Assembly: GCF_010729305.1 (NCBI RefSeq)
Contig: NZ_AP022574.1
Span: 186,001 to 250,000 of the forward strand
From: Mycolicibacterium psychrotolerans
GTDB taxonomy: Bacteria > Actinomycetota > Actinomycetes > Mycobacteriales > Mycobacteriaceae
DNA: 64,000 nucleotides
Direction: 5' to 3'
Every line of letters begins with the position of its first letter. Position 1 is the stretch's first letter. The translations under genes were made by a program, and so were the position numbers. Of this stretch, positions 17,083 to 26,400 are shown piece by piece. A model generated the notes under the pieces. The model had not been told where the DNA came from. It did no database searches and worked only from the letters and a program-made list of their open reading frames with translations.

Positions 17083-17747
17083 CAGGCCTCCACCGTCGCA
17101 GTGATCCGGCTGAATCGTGAGCCGGCCGGGCAGGCGCCGCGCACCGCGTCGACGTTGTCGATCGTGTCGACGTCGGCGAGCTGCGCGACCAGTCCCACCG
17201 ACATACCAGTGCGCTGCAGCGCCGACAGCGTTACAGCGCCGGTGTCGGGCGCCGACATCGGGACATCGCGCAGACACTCCGCCCGCGCCGCGTCGCGCAC
17301 CCCGAGCACCCACCACCCGCCGTCGTGCGCCATGCCCAGCACGGCGTCGTACTCGGCCAACCCGCGCACGCACTCGGCCAGCAGTCCCGGCGTCACCTGT
17401 GGGGTGTCCATCCCGATCTGCACCACCGCGGCTCCCCCGCTCGCCGCCGCGGCGTCGAGGTGCGCGTTGGCGAGCCGGTCGGCGAACCCGTCGCCCCGCT
17501 GCGGGAGCACGACGAAGTCGTCGAGGCGAGCCCGGATCTCGGCCGAGCGGGCGGCGGCATCCAGGTCGCCGGTCATCGCCACGACCCGCGCCTCTGCGGG
17601 GGTCGCCGCCACGGCGTCGAGGGTGTCGAGCAGCGCGGCGGCGGCGATGTCGGCGGCCACCGCGTCGCCGAGCGTCGCCGCGAGCCGGGTTTTCGCCAGC
17701 CCGGGCACCGGCGCCTTGGCCACGACCAGCAGGCAGGTGCCCGTCAT
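17082..17747 (-). CDS. DUF2064 / TIGR04282-type nucleotidyl- or glycosyltransferase
   Basis: A 221-residue protein with a nucleotide-diphospho-sugar transferase fold: LLVVAKAPVPGLAKTRLA at the N-terminus is the family phosphate-binding signature. QIGMDTPQVTP follows (the usual GxDxP, here in DTP form), then HDGGWWVLG. The family is linked to arsenosugar or other glycan synthesis in other bacteria, always near a GT2 enzyme as here. It overlaps the GT2 stop by four bases (ATGA). It corresponds to Rv0540 from memory. The substrate is unproven. Confidence 0.82.
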   Translation of the reverse strand: MTGTCLLVVAKAPVPGLAKTRLAATLGDAVAADIAAAALLDTLDAVAATPAEARVVAMTGDLDAAARSAEIRARLDDFVVLPQRGDGFADRLANAHLDAAAASGGAAVVQIGMDTPQVTPGLLAECVRGLAEYDAVLGMAHDGGWWVLGVRDAARAECLRDVPMSAPDTGAVTLSALQRTGMSVGLVAQLADVDTIDNVDAVRGACPAGSRFSRITATVEA

Positions 17748-18400
17748 GAGATGGCCTTCCAGAAGTCCAGTGCCGCGGTGGCGCTGCCGCGCACCGAGCC
17801 GCTCACCTTCGAGGTGCCTCCGGTGCGCGGGCCGTAGGCGACGTCACGCTCGGTCACCGTCCAGCCCGCCTGCGCGGCACGCACCAGCAGTTCGAGCGGA
17901 TAGCCCGAGCGGCGGTCGGTCACGCCGAGCGCCAGCAGCGCGTCGCGGCGGGCCACCCGCATCGGGGCGATGTCGTGCACCTGCAGCCCGTAGCGGGTGC
18001 GCAGCCGCCAGCAGACCGCAGCGGTCCCGAGGCGGGCGTGCCAGGGCCAGGTCAGACCGGGTGTCGCGCGTCGGCGTCCGATCGCCATGTCGGCTCCGCG
18101 CTCGACGTCGTCGACCAGGGCAGGCAGCTCCTGCGGGTCCAGCGACCCGTCGCCGTCGAGCACCGCGACGATCGGGGTGGCGGCCGCCACCACACCGGCG
18201 TGCACCGCAGCCCCGTAGCCCGGGGTCGTCTCCGCGACCACGTCGGCGCCGCACCGGCGGGCCACCAGCGCGGTGGCGTCGGTGCTGTTGTTGTCCACCA
18301 CCAGTGCTCTGTACCCCGCAGGCACGGCGGCCAGTACGCCCGGCAAAGACTCGGCCTCGTTGAGACACGGCAGGACCACCGTGACGGGACAGTCGGGCAT
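17744..18400 (-). CDS. Family 2 glycosyltransferase (Rv0539-like)
   Basis: A GT-A fold glycosyltransferase of 218 residues. Visible motifs are VVLPCLNEAESLPGVL, ALVVDNNSTDAT, AVLDGDGSLDPQ (metal-binding DxD equivalent) and the C-terminal GGTSKVSGS acceptor region. It looks like polyprenyl-phosphate sugar synthases but has no C-terminal membrane helices. First gene of a five-gene operon (GT2, DUF2064, methyltransferase, molybdoenzyme, membrane protein). I chose ATG 18400 over TTG 18409: TAGCGT lies eight bases before it with no ribosome site, suggesting a leaderless mRNA. Confidence 0.85.
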   Translation of the reverse strand: MPDCPVTVVLPCLNEAESLPGVLAAVPAGYRALVVDNNSTDATALVARRCGADVVAETTPGYGAAVHAGVVAAATPIVAVLDGDGSLDPQELPALVDDVERGADMAIGRRRATPGLTWPWHARLGTAAVCWRLRTRYGLQVHDIAPMRVARRDALLALGVTDRRSGYPLELLVRAAQAGWTVTERDVAYGPRTGGTSKVSGSVRGSATAALDFWKAIS

Positions 18401-18447
18401 AGACCGCAACGCTAGGCCAGGCCTGTCGCGGACGCGAGCGGCAAGCC

Positions 18448-18463
18448 TGACAATTCGATGACA
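18448..18463. promoter_or_regulatory. Direct repeat with 11-base period upstream of the response regulator
   Basis: TGACA occurs at 18448-18452 and 18459-18463, an 11-base period typical of OmpR/PhoB-family binding sites. It lies between the divergent GT2 and response-regulator genes, 28 bases before the -10 of the latter. It could serve autoregulation or control of the GT2 operon. This is an inference from spacing only. Confidence 0.35.
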
Positions 18464-18490
18464 TAGCTGCAGGTAGCAGCAGTATGGGGC

Positions 18491-18496
18491 TAGCCT
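18491..18496 (+). promoter_or_regulatory. -10 (TAGCCT) for a leaderless two-component operon
   Basis: TAGCCT ends seven bases before the GTG at 18504, the spacing expected when transcription starts at the first base of the start codon. No ribosome site is visible. This supports GTG 18504 over GTG 18501. Confidence 0.5.
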
Positions 18497-18503
18497 CTAT
18501 GTG

Positions 18504-19232
18504 GTGACCCGCGTGCTGATCGCCGATGACGACGACGTCGTCCGCGACGTCGTCCGGCGCTATCTCGAGCGCGACGGACTCGTTGTGTCCACCGCACACG
18601 ACGGCACCGAGGCGTTGCGTCTCCTGGGCTCCCAGCGCATCGACGTCGCGGTGCTGGACGTGATGATGCCCGGCCCCGACGGGCTGTCCCTGTGCCGCAG
18701 CCTGCGCAAACGCGGTGGGTACGCGGTGCCGGTGATCCTGCTGACCGCCCTGGGCGAAGAGGATGACCGCATCGCCGGGCTGGAAGCCGGGGCCGACGAT
18801 TACCTCACCAAACCGTTCAGCCCGCGCGAGCTGGCGCTGCGGGTGCGCTCGGTGCTGCGCCGGGCACCATCGGCAACCGGCGTGATGCCGATGGACCTAC
18901 GATCGGGCGATCTGACGATCTCGACCGCATCGCGCACGGTGACGTTGGCGGGCCGACCGGTCAGCCTCACCAATCGCGAGTTCGACCTTCTGCTGTTCTT
19001 CCTCACCCACACCGACACCGTCTTCACCCGGGAAGACCTGCTCAAGCAGGTCTGGCACTGGGACTTCGGCGACCTGTCGACGGTGACGGTGCACGTCAAA
19101 CGGCTGCGGTCCAAGCTCGGCGACCGCCACCGGGTGCAGACGGTGTGGGGGCGCGGCTACATGTGGACCTCCGACGCCACAGCCGATACGAGGACCGAAC
19201 CGACTTCCGGACGGCCGGATGCCGACGACTGA
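18504..19232 (+). CDS. OmpR/PhoB-family response regulator
   Basis: A two-component response regulator of 242 residues. The receiver domain has the acidic pocket ADDDD (residues 7-11), phospho-acceptor Asp52 in VLDVMMPG, LLTALG and the lysine in YLTKPF. The winged-helix DNA-binding domain covers about 135-225 (LTNREFDLLLFF, VTVHVKRLRSKLG, VQTVWGRGYMW). It overlaps the sensor kinase gene by 14 bases, so the pair is co-expressed. The name and signal are not recognised. An 11-base direct repeat upstream could be its own binding site. Confidence 0.92.
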   Translation: MTRVLIADDDDVVRDVVRRYLERDGLVVSTAHDGTEALRLLGSQRIDVAVLDVMMPGPDGLSLCRSLRKRGGYAVPVILLTALGEEDDRIAGLEAGADDYLTKPFSPRELALRVRSVLRRAPSATGVMPMDLRSGDLTISTASRTVTLAGRPVSLTNREFDLLLFFLTHTDTVFTREDLLKQVWHWDFGDLSTVTVHVKRLRSKLGDRHRVQTVWGRGYMWTSDATADTRTEPTSGRPDADD

Positions 19233-20244
19233 TTTCTGGGAGATCGTCGGCTGGGCTCTTGCCTGTTCGGTACCCGTGGTTCTTGTCGGCGGGGCGGTGA
19301 TCCGGCTGGCGCGCACGTGGTCGCTCGCGGTCAGCATGGTGGCGCTGGTGCTGATCCCCGTTCTCGCGACGCTGGCCGGCGTGATCGGCGCCAGCGGGTT
19401 CATGATCACCGAGACCTTCGAGCGCACCGCGGTCGTCCTGGTGATCGTCTCGGTGGTGGCGATCCCCGCCGCCGTGATGCTGGGTCGCTACCAGGCCCGC
19501 CGCACTGTGTGGGAGGCCGAGATCCGCGACTCCGAGCGTGCCGCCGAGCAGTCACGGCGCCGGCTGGTCGCGTTCGTCAGCCACGACCTGCGCACACCGT
19601 TGGCCGGCATCCGCGCGGTGTCGGAGGCGATCGCCGACGGCGTCGTCCCCGACGACGAGGTGCGGGTGCACGCCAAGCACATCGAGCACGAGTCGGTGCG
19701 GCTGTCGGAGATGGTGGACGACCTGTTCGAGATGTCGAAGATCAACGCGGGCGCGCTGACGCCGTCGTTCGACAAGGTCGCGCTCGACGAGGTGGTCGAC
19801 GACGTGCTGTCCGCGCACCGGATCGCCGCGGAGCGCGCCGGCGTGCAGTTGCAGGCGAACCTGCCCGAGGAGCCGGTGCGGGTGGTGGGCAGCGACCGCG
19901 CACTGGTGCGGGTGCTGTCGAACCTGGTGGCCAACGCGATCGCGCACACGCCCGAGGGCGGCAGAGTCGAGCTGGCGCTGGGCGCCGACGAGAACAGCGC
20001 GTGGGCCCGGGTGGACGACACCGGCGTTGGCATCGACGAGGCAGACCTGCCGAGGGTGTTCGACGTGGCCTATCGCGGGTCGAACAGCCGTGTGCCGCGG
20101 GCGGATTCGTCGCTGCCGAGCGGGTCGGGGCTCGGGCTGGCGATCGCGGCCGGGCTGGTGCAGGCGCACCGCGGCACGCTGTCGGCGCACAACCTGCCGA
20201 CCGGCGCACGCTTCGAGGTGCGCCTCCCGCTGGCCAGCGAGTGA
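19219..20244 (+). CDS. Sensor histidine kinase
   Basis: A membrane histidine kinase of 341 residues, the partner of the preceding regulator. The N-terminus has about three hydrophobic helices (residues 9-30, 38-62, 71-89) with almost no extracytoplasmic loop, so it probably senses a membrane or internal signal. The phosphorylated histidine is His122 in FVSHDLRTPLAG. The ATPase domain has the N box NLVANAIAHT, G1 box DDTGVGIDE and G2 box SGSGLGLAIA. The ATG at 19219 lies inside the regulator gene. A hairpin terminator follows. Confidence 0.92.
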   Translation: MPTTDFWEIVGWALACSVPVVLVGGAVIRLARTWSLAVSMVALVLIPVLATLAGVIGASGFMITETFERTAVVLVIVSVVAIPAAVMLGRYQARRTVWEAEIRDSERAAEQSRRRLVAFVSHDLRTPLAGIRAVSEAIADGVVPDDEVRVHAKHIEHESVRLSEMVDDLFEMSKINAGALTPSFDKVALDEVVDDVLSAHRIAAERAGVQLQANLPEEPVRVVGSDRALVRVLSNLVANAIAHTPEGGRVELALGADENSAWARVDDTGVGIDEADLPRVFDVAYRGSNSRVPRADSSLPSGSGLGLAIAAGLVQAHRGTLSAHNLPTGARFEVRLPLASE

Positions 20245-20252
20245 CTTTCGTT

Positions 20253-20317
20253 GCCGCGAACGTGCATTCCTTGTAGCGGTCGAGGCTGCGCAGCTACAAG
20301 GAATGCACGTTCGCGGC
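20253..20317. terminator. Long perfect hairpin between convergent genes
   Basis: A 25-base perfect inverted repeat (20253-20277 with 20293-20317) has a 15-base loop and imperfect TTTC...GAAA flanks. It lies between the kinase stop (20244) and the nitronate monooxygenase stop (20323), so it can work on both strands. The stem GCCGCGAACGTGCATTCC... is far longer than a terminator needs and may be a dispersed repeat. Confidence 0.75.
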
Positions 20318-20322
20318 GAAAC

Positions 20323-21441
20323 TCAGCCGGGCAGTGAGTTGCTCAGGCGTTCGGCGGCGGCCAGGTAGTCCTCGATGAACTCGCGCACCACCTCGCGGGC
20401 CGGCTTCACCTTGTTCATCAGCCCGACGCCCTGCCCCACGAAGTAGGTGGCCAGCGCCTGCGCGCCCTCGTGGCCCTGAGAGGCCAGCACGTCGATGCGG
20501 CGGATCACCGGCTCGCACAGCATCGACTGCAACGGCAGCGGCAGCGGCTGATGCCCGTCGGCACTGGGCTGCCACGCATCGGTCCACTCCGACTTCAGCT
20601 GCCGCGACGGCTTGCCGGTGCGGCCCGCCGAGCGCACGGTGTCCCGCGAGGACGCCGCCAGCATCTTGGCGACCGTGTGCGGGGCGGTCTCCGCCTCCTC
20701 GGTGGTCAGCCACACCGATCCGGTCCACGCCCCGGCCGCACCCATCGCCACCATGCCCGCCATCTGCCGGCCCGTCACGATGCCGCCGGCCGCCAGCACG
20801 GGCACCGCCCCATCGATCGCATCCAACACTTCCGGCACCACCACCAGCGTGCTCACCTCGCCACAGTGCCCGCCGGCTTCGGTGCCCTGCGCGACGATCA
20901 GGTCGACGCCCGCCGCGACCTGCTTGACCGCATGCTCCTTGGCGCCGACCAGCGCCGCGACCGGGATGCCGCGCTCCTTGCCGGCCTCGATCATGTAGTC
21001 CGGCGGCACCCCGAGAGCATTGGCTATCAGCTTGACAGGGTGCGTCAGCGCGACGTCGAGCAGTTCACGGCCGGTGTTGCCCGACAGCGACGAACCGCCG
21101 AGCCGCCGTTCGGGCTCGGGCTCGATGTCGTGGGCGCGCAGCAGGTCGTCGACCAGGTCGCGGTAGCTCTGCGGGATCCGGGCGGCCAGGTCGGAGCCCG
21201 ACAGCTTCTCGCCCTTGCCCTCGAACTTCGCCGGCACGATGAGGTCCACGCCGTACGGCTTGCCGACCACCGCCTCGTCGATCCAGGCCAGCTCCCGGTC
21301 CAGCTGCTCCGGGCTGTACGCGGTGGCCCCGAGCACGCCGAAGCCACCGGCATTGGTCACCGCCGCCACCACGTCCCGGCAGTGGCTGAACGCGAAGAGC
21401 GGAAAGTCGATCCCGAACCGGTCGCACAACGCTGAGCTCAT
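20323..21441 (-). CDS. Nitronate monooxygenase / 2-nitropropane dioxygenase-like flavoenzyme
   Basis: FMN-dependent TIM-barrel protein of 372 residues. Family marks are FPLFAFSHCRDVVAAVTNAGGFGVLG at the N-terminus, IVAQGTEAGGHCG (phosphate-binding loop with the catalytic-region histidine) and VLAAGGIVTGRQMAGMVAMGAAGAWTGSVWL. Nitronate monooxygenases detoxify propionate 3-nitronate; related enzymes have other roles, so the exact substrate is open. The C-terminal 80 residues (MLCEPVIRRIDVLAS on) are typical of the longer mycobacterial forms. ATG 21441; the gene is separate from the epimerase gene upstream by 33 bases. Confidence 0.85.
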   Translation of the reverse strand: MSSALCDRFGIDFPLFAFSHCRDVVAAVTNAGGFGVLGATAYSPEQLDRELAWIDEAVVGKPYGVDLIVPAKFEGKGEKLSGSDLAARIPQSYRDLVDDLLRAHDIEPEPERRLGGSSLSGNTGRELLDVALTHPVKLIANALGVPPDYMIEAGKERGIPVAALVGAKEHAVKQVAAGVDLIVAQGTEAGGHCGEVSTLVVVPEVLDAIDGAVPVLAAGGIVTGRQMAGMVAMGAAGAWTGSVWLTTEEAETAPHTVAKMLAASSRDTVRSAGRTGKPSRQLKSEWTDAWQPSADGHQPLPLPLQSMLCEPVIRRIDVLASQGHEGAQALATYFVGQGVGLMNKVKPAREVVREFIEDYLAAAERLSNSLPG

Positions 21442-21474
21442 GGGCCCAGTATCGCTTGACGGGTGTCAAGAACG

Positions 21475-22509
21475 CTAGACGCCCCGCAACGGCGCCGTCG
21501 CGAACTCCGTCAGCCCGTCGGCCGGATCGATCACGGCGCGGAAGCCGAGCACCCGCTCCGCCTTCGCCGGGTCGGCGACGATGTGCCGCACGTCCCCGCT
21601 GCGGTACTGGCCGGTGACCACCGGCGCGACGTCTCCGCGGGCGTCGCACAGTTCGGTGGCGACGTCGAGGATCGACACCGGCCGGCCCGAGCACACATTG
21701 AACGCGTCGAACCCGTCGGGGCCCGCCTCCACGGCCGCGACGTTCGCCGCGGCGATGTCGTCGACGTGCACGAAGTCACGCATCTGCCCGCCATCCTCGA
21801 AAACCCTTGGCACATCGCCTGCTTCGAGTGCGGACCGGAAGATCGCGGCCACCCCCGAGTACGGGGTGTCGCGCGGCATGCCGGGGCCGTACACGTTGTG
21901 ATAGCGCAGCGCGACCACGGAACCGCCCGTCGATTCGCTCCACGCCAGCGCGAAGTGCTCCTGGGCGACCTTGCTCGCGGCGTAGAGGCTGCGCGGCCGC
22001 AGCGCGGCGTCCTCGCCGACCAGCGCCCAGTCGACCCGCTCCCCGCCCACCGGGCAGCGATGGTCGAACACCCCGGCGTCGAGGTCCTCGCGCCGCCGCG
22101 GCTGCGGTTCGACGTCCCCGTGCTCGGGACACACGAAGCGGCCCTGCCCGTAGACGACCATCGATGACGCCAGCACCAGCCGCCGGCATCCGGCGGCGAA
22201 CATCTCCGCGAGCAGCACCGCGGTGCCCAGATCGTTGTGCGAGGCGTACGACGGCGCGTCCGCGGCATTCACCCCGGCGCCGACCACCGCGGCCTGGTGA
22301 CACACCACGTCGACGCCCTCGAGCACCCCGGCCACGGCGGCGGCGTCCCGTACGTCGACGCGCGTCACGTCGGCGGGCAGTTGGGCGTCCTGACCGTGCG
22401 CGGCGGGCAGCATCGCGTCGACGGCGACGACGTCGTGTCCGGCGTCGGCGAGCCGGGCCCGGATCCGGGTACCGATGAAACCGGCCGCGCCGGTCAGCAG
22501 CACCCTCAC
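21475..22509 (-). CDS. NAD-dependent sugar epimerase/dehydratase (GalE3-like)
   Basis: Extended SDR of 344 residues. It has the nucleotide-binding TGAAGFIGTRI at the N-terminus, ASSMVVYG with the catalytic Ser and the YAASK active-site pair in SLYAASKVAQEHF. LRYHNVYGPGMP and QMRDFVHVDDIA are the substrate-side motifs of UDP-glucose 4-epimerase-like proteins. A Cys-containing insert (RFVCPEHGDVEPQPRRRED) in the middle is unusual. The GTG start at 22509 overlaps the MTA phosphorylase stop by four bases, matching the Rv0535-Rv0536 pair in M. tuberculosis. Substrate unproven. Confidence 0.87.
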   Translation of the reverse strand: MRVLLTGAAGFIGTRIRARLADAGHDVVAVDAMLPAAHGQDAQLPADVTRVDVRDAAAVAGVLEGVDVVCHQAAVVGAGVNAADAPSYASHNDLGTAVLLAEMFAAGCRRLVLASSMVVYGQGRFVCPEHGDVEPQPRRREDLDAGVFDHRCPVGGERVDWALVGEDAALRPRSLYAASKVAQEHFALAWSESTGGSVVALRYHNVYGPGMPRDTPYSGVAAIFRSALEAGDVPRVFEDGGQMRDFVHVDDIAAANVAAVEAGPDGFDAFNVCSGRPVSILDVATELCDARGDVAPVVTGQYRSGDVRHIVADPAKAERVLGFRAVIDPADGLTEFATAPLRGV

Positions 22510-23282
22510 GGCAGGTCGAACGGCAGCTCGACGCCGTTGTGGGGGAGGCAGTGGGTACAGGTCCGCTCGGAGTCGACGTTGTCGATCGCCTCGTGCACGA
22601 GCTGCTTGAACGGCACCAGGTTGCGCTCGAACTCGGCGAACACGTCCACGGCCTTCACGCCCTGCCCGGACTCGATACCGGCGTCCAGATCGGTCACCAA
22701 AGCGATTGCGGCGTAGCACATCTCGAGTTCACGCGCGAGGACGGCCTCCGGGTAGCCGGTCATGTTGACCAGGCGGAAACCCTGATCGGCGAACCACCTG
22801 CTCTCGGCGCGTGTCGAGAACCGCGGCCCCTGGATCACCACCATCGCGCCACCGTCGACGACGCCGGGCAGCCCGGTCACCGCGTCGCGCAGCGTCGGGC
22901 AGTAGGGGTCGGCGAAGCCGACGTGGATGCCGCCCGAGTCGAAGTACGTGTCGGCACGCGCCGAGGTCCGGTCGACGAGTTGATCGGGCACCACCATCGC
23001 GCCCGGCCCCAGCGCGGGGTCGAGACTGCCGACCGCGCACGGGCCGAAGATGCGGCGCACCCCCAGCGCGCGCAGCGCCCACATGTTCGCGCGGTACGGC
23101 ACGGTGTGCGGCGAGAACTCGTGGTTGACGCCATGCCGCGGCAGGAACGCGACCTCATGCCGGCCGACCGTCCCGACGGTGATCGCCGCGCTCGGGGCGC
23201 CGTAGGGAGTGTCCAGGCTGACGCTCCTGGCGTCGGGGCCGAAGAAGGAATAGAACCCGCTGCCGCCGATCACTCCCAGCAC
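22506..23282 (-). CDS. mtnP: S-methyl-5'-thioadenosine phosphorylase
   Basis: Cytosolic phosphorylase of 258 residues that cleaves methylthioadenosine to adenine and methylthioribose-1-phosphate for purine and methionine salvage. The phosphate-binding GGSGFYSF is at the N-terminus. LPRHGVNHEFSPHTVPYRANMWALRALGV, GPRFSTRAES and NMTGYPEAVLARELEMCYA are signature regions of the MTAP/PNP family. GTG 23282 follows GAGGAG by seven bases. The gene is coupled to the epimerase gene. It corresponds to Rv0535. Confidence 0.92.
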   Translation of the reverse strand: MLGVIGGSGFYSFFGPDARSVSLDTPYGAPSAAITVGTVGRHEVAFLPRHGVNHEFSPHTVPYRANMWALRALGVRRIFGPCAVGSLDPALGPGAMVVPDQLVDRTSARADTYFDSGGIHVGFADPYCPTLRDAVTGLPGVVDGGAMVVIQGPRFSTRAESRWFADQGFRLVNMTGYPEAVLARELEMCYAAIALVTDLDAGIESGQGVKAVDVFAEFERNLVPFKQLVHEAIDNVDSERTCTHCLPHNGVELPFDLP

Positions 23283-23420
23283 TCACCCGCTCCTCACGTC
23301 CACCGACACTGCGCCCCATTGTGGAGCATCGGTCCGACCCACCGTCCATGACGTTGCTGTGACGCCCGGCGTGGGCCGGTGGGACGGGGGTCCGAAACCG
23401 TGCAGGCTGACCGGGACGCT

Positions 23421-26400
23421 ATGCGGCCCCATATGTCGAGACCCCGGACCTGGATCGCGCTGCTCGTCGGCCTCGCGGGGGTGGCGAGCGCCCTCGCCCT
23501 CCCCTTCGCGCCCGTCGTCGCGGGGACGACGACCCTCACGTGGCCCGCCCCCGGTCGACCCCCGGTGTCGAGCACCGTCTTGACAGTGCCCTACCGGCCG
23601 CAGGAGCTTACGGTGTCGCTGCCGTGTCCAGTCCTGCGCGCAGCGGCCTCTCAGCCGACCGTGGTGACCGTGCTGAGCACAGGCGACGGCGGCCTGACGG
23701 TGACCGGCGGCCCCGCCGGCGTGCTGCTGGGCACCGGCGACCGGACGGAGGCGCTGCCGATCCCGTCAGCGCCGGCGGATTGCCGGATCAGCATCGAGGC
23801 GGGGCCCTCGGGTATCTCGGTGCTGCAGGCCGACGGCCGCGCCACCTACCTCGCCGACCAGCCGGTGCCCGAGGTCTTCGGGCTGCGCACCGACCTCGAC
23901 CCGGTCCGCGCGCAGGGACTGTCAGTGACCGCTCTGATCGGTGGCCCGTTCGGCACGTCGCCGACGACGGTCAAGGCCGTGCTCGTCGCGGTGCAGCTGC
24001 TCTGTGCCGCCGCGGCACTCGTCCTGCTACTGCGCGGCCGTGTCCCGCGGCCCCGACCCCGTTGGAACCGGCTCTGGTGGATCGACGCCGCGGTGATCAC
24101 CGTCCTGTGCGGGTGGGCCGTCATCGGGCCGCTCGCCGTCGACGACGGCTGGGCCACGACGATCGCCCGCACCGTCGCCGCGACCGGCGACCCCGGCAAC
24201 TACTACCGCTGGTGGAACGCCGCGGAGGTCCCGTTCGCATTCAGCCAGGAGCTGCTGGCCCCGCTCACCCGGATCAGCCTCGCCCCGCTGTGGCTGCGCG
24301 TCCCCAGCACCCTGCTGGCAGTGGCGACGTGGTTCGTGCTCAGCCGCGGAGTCCTCGGCGCGGCCCTGCCGCGTCACGCCGCGACGGCCCGGGTGCGGCT
24401 GCTGGCCGCGCTCTGTCTGCTGGTGACCTGGCTGCCGTTCAACCTGGGCACGCGCCCGGAGTCCTTCGTGGCGCTCGGCGTCACCGCGTCGCTCGCGCTG
24501 GCGTGGCGGACGCGGGGACCGGCCGGGCTGGGCCTGCTTGCGCTCGTCGTCGCGCTGACCGTCCCGATCAGCCCCACCGGCCTGCTGGTCGCCGCCCCGA
24601 TCCTGGTGTTCGCCGACCGGCTGCGCGCCGCCGTTCGCGTGTCCAGCCGGCTGCAGTTGGCGACCGTCCTCGCGTTGGTGTGCGGCGTCGGCTCCGTCGC
24701 GCTCACCGTGATCTTCGCCGACCAGACCTGGGATGCGCTGGTCACCGCCACGCGATGGCACAACACGTTCGGGCCGTCGCTGCCGTGGTACGAGGAGCCG
24801 ACGCGCTACCGCTACCTGTTGCAGGGCGACCAGCAGGGCAGCATGGCCAAGCGGCTGCCGATCCTGGGCACGGTCGCGCTGCTGCCGGTCGCCGGTGTGG
24901 CGGCGCTGCTGCGCCGGGACCGTGCGGGTGCGGCCGCGCTGCGCCTCGTGGCGGTCGTGGTGGTGATGCTGGCGTTGTTCGCGACCGGCCCGTCGAAGTG
25001 GTCGTACCACTTCGGGGCAGGCGCAGGCGTGTTCGCCGCGTTCCTGACGGTGGCCACGGCGCTGCTGGCCCGGCGGGCGCGCGGCGCCGACCGTCTGCCG
25101 GCCGCGGCCGCAGTGGTCGGCTCGGCACTGCTGGCCGCGGCGGCGGCGCTGGCGTTCTCCGGCCCGGACGCGTGGTGGCTGCCCGTGCTCTACGACGTGC
25201 CGTGGGCGTCGTCGCCGGTGCGGCCCGCCGGTGTGCCGCTGGACAATCCGCTGCTGTGGGTCGCCGTCCTCGCGGCGGGCACGGTCGCGCTGTTCGTCGT
25301 CGCGCGAACCCGGCCCGCCCATCTTCTGGCCGCCGGGCCTGCTGTGTTGACGGTGGTCACGTTCGGCACCGTGGTGGTGTTGCTGCTCGGATCCTTCGCC
25401 GCGGCTCCGCTGCGGCGATCGGCGGGATCGCTGGCGATGGTCAACCTGCACCGGCTCGCGTCCACGCGCGTGTGCGGACTGGCCGACGACATCGAGCTGA
25501 TGCCGGACGGCGAGGTGCTGATGACGACCGAATCCGCCCCCAGCTCAGACGGTTTCGCCGCCGGGGCGGGGTACCTTCCCGGCGCGCCGCCACCGGATCG
25601 GCCGGGTACCGGCACGTCGACCTACCTGTGGGGCAGCCGGACGCCCGACCACGGATCCGTCGGCACGATCACCACCGGATGGTTCACACTGCCGCCACTG
25701 GCCCCGAATTCCGGCATGGCCGTGTCGGTTTCGGGACGCACCTCGGACGGCAACGCACTGACCGTGGAATTCGGCAGGTCCGATGGGGGGACTGTCGCAG
25801 TCCTGGACAGCAGCACACCGGTCGACCGGCCCGCCGCCGACGAAGTGCCGACACAACCGCTGTGGCGCTCTATCGGTGTCGATGCCGACGAGGTCCCCGC
25901 GGGTGCGGACCGGGTCCGGGTGCGCGCGGTGGACGGCCGGACCGACGAACAGGGCTGGCTGGCGTTCACCGGACCGCGGCTGCGCTCGACAGTCCCGCTC
26001 ACCGCCTTCCTGGCGGCGAACGGTCCCGTGCTGGTCAGCTGGCCGCAGTCGTTTCTGTTCCCGTGCGTGCACAACATCGCCGCGGTCGCCGGCGGCCTCG
26101 CCCAGACGCCGCGCACGGTGATCGAGTCGCCGCGTCCCTGGTTCACCGAAGACCGCGACCCCGCCCTCGGCGGGACGTTCGCCGGGCTCACCGGGTCAAC
26201 GGTGCTGAACGAGATCCCCAGCCGGGTGGTCGGACACCCCGAACTCGACTGGGGCACGGTGCGCGTCGTCGACACCCGCTACGAACGGGACTCCTACGCG
26301 CACAGTACGACTCGCGCGACGGTATGGGGAATCGGCGCTACTGCTCGTCGTCCTCGTCGACGTGGTGCGCCGCGGCGCGCCGAGCCCCGTCCCGGATCTC

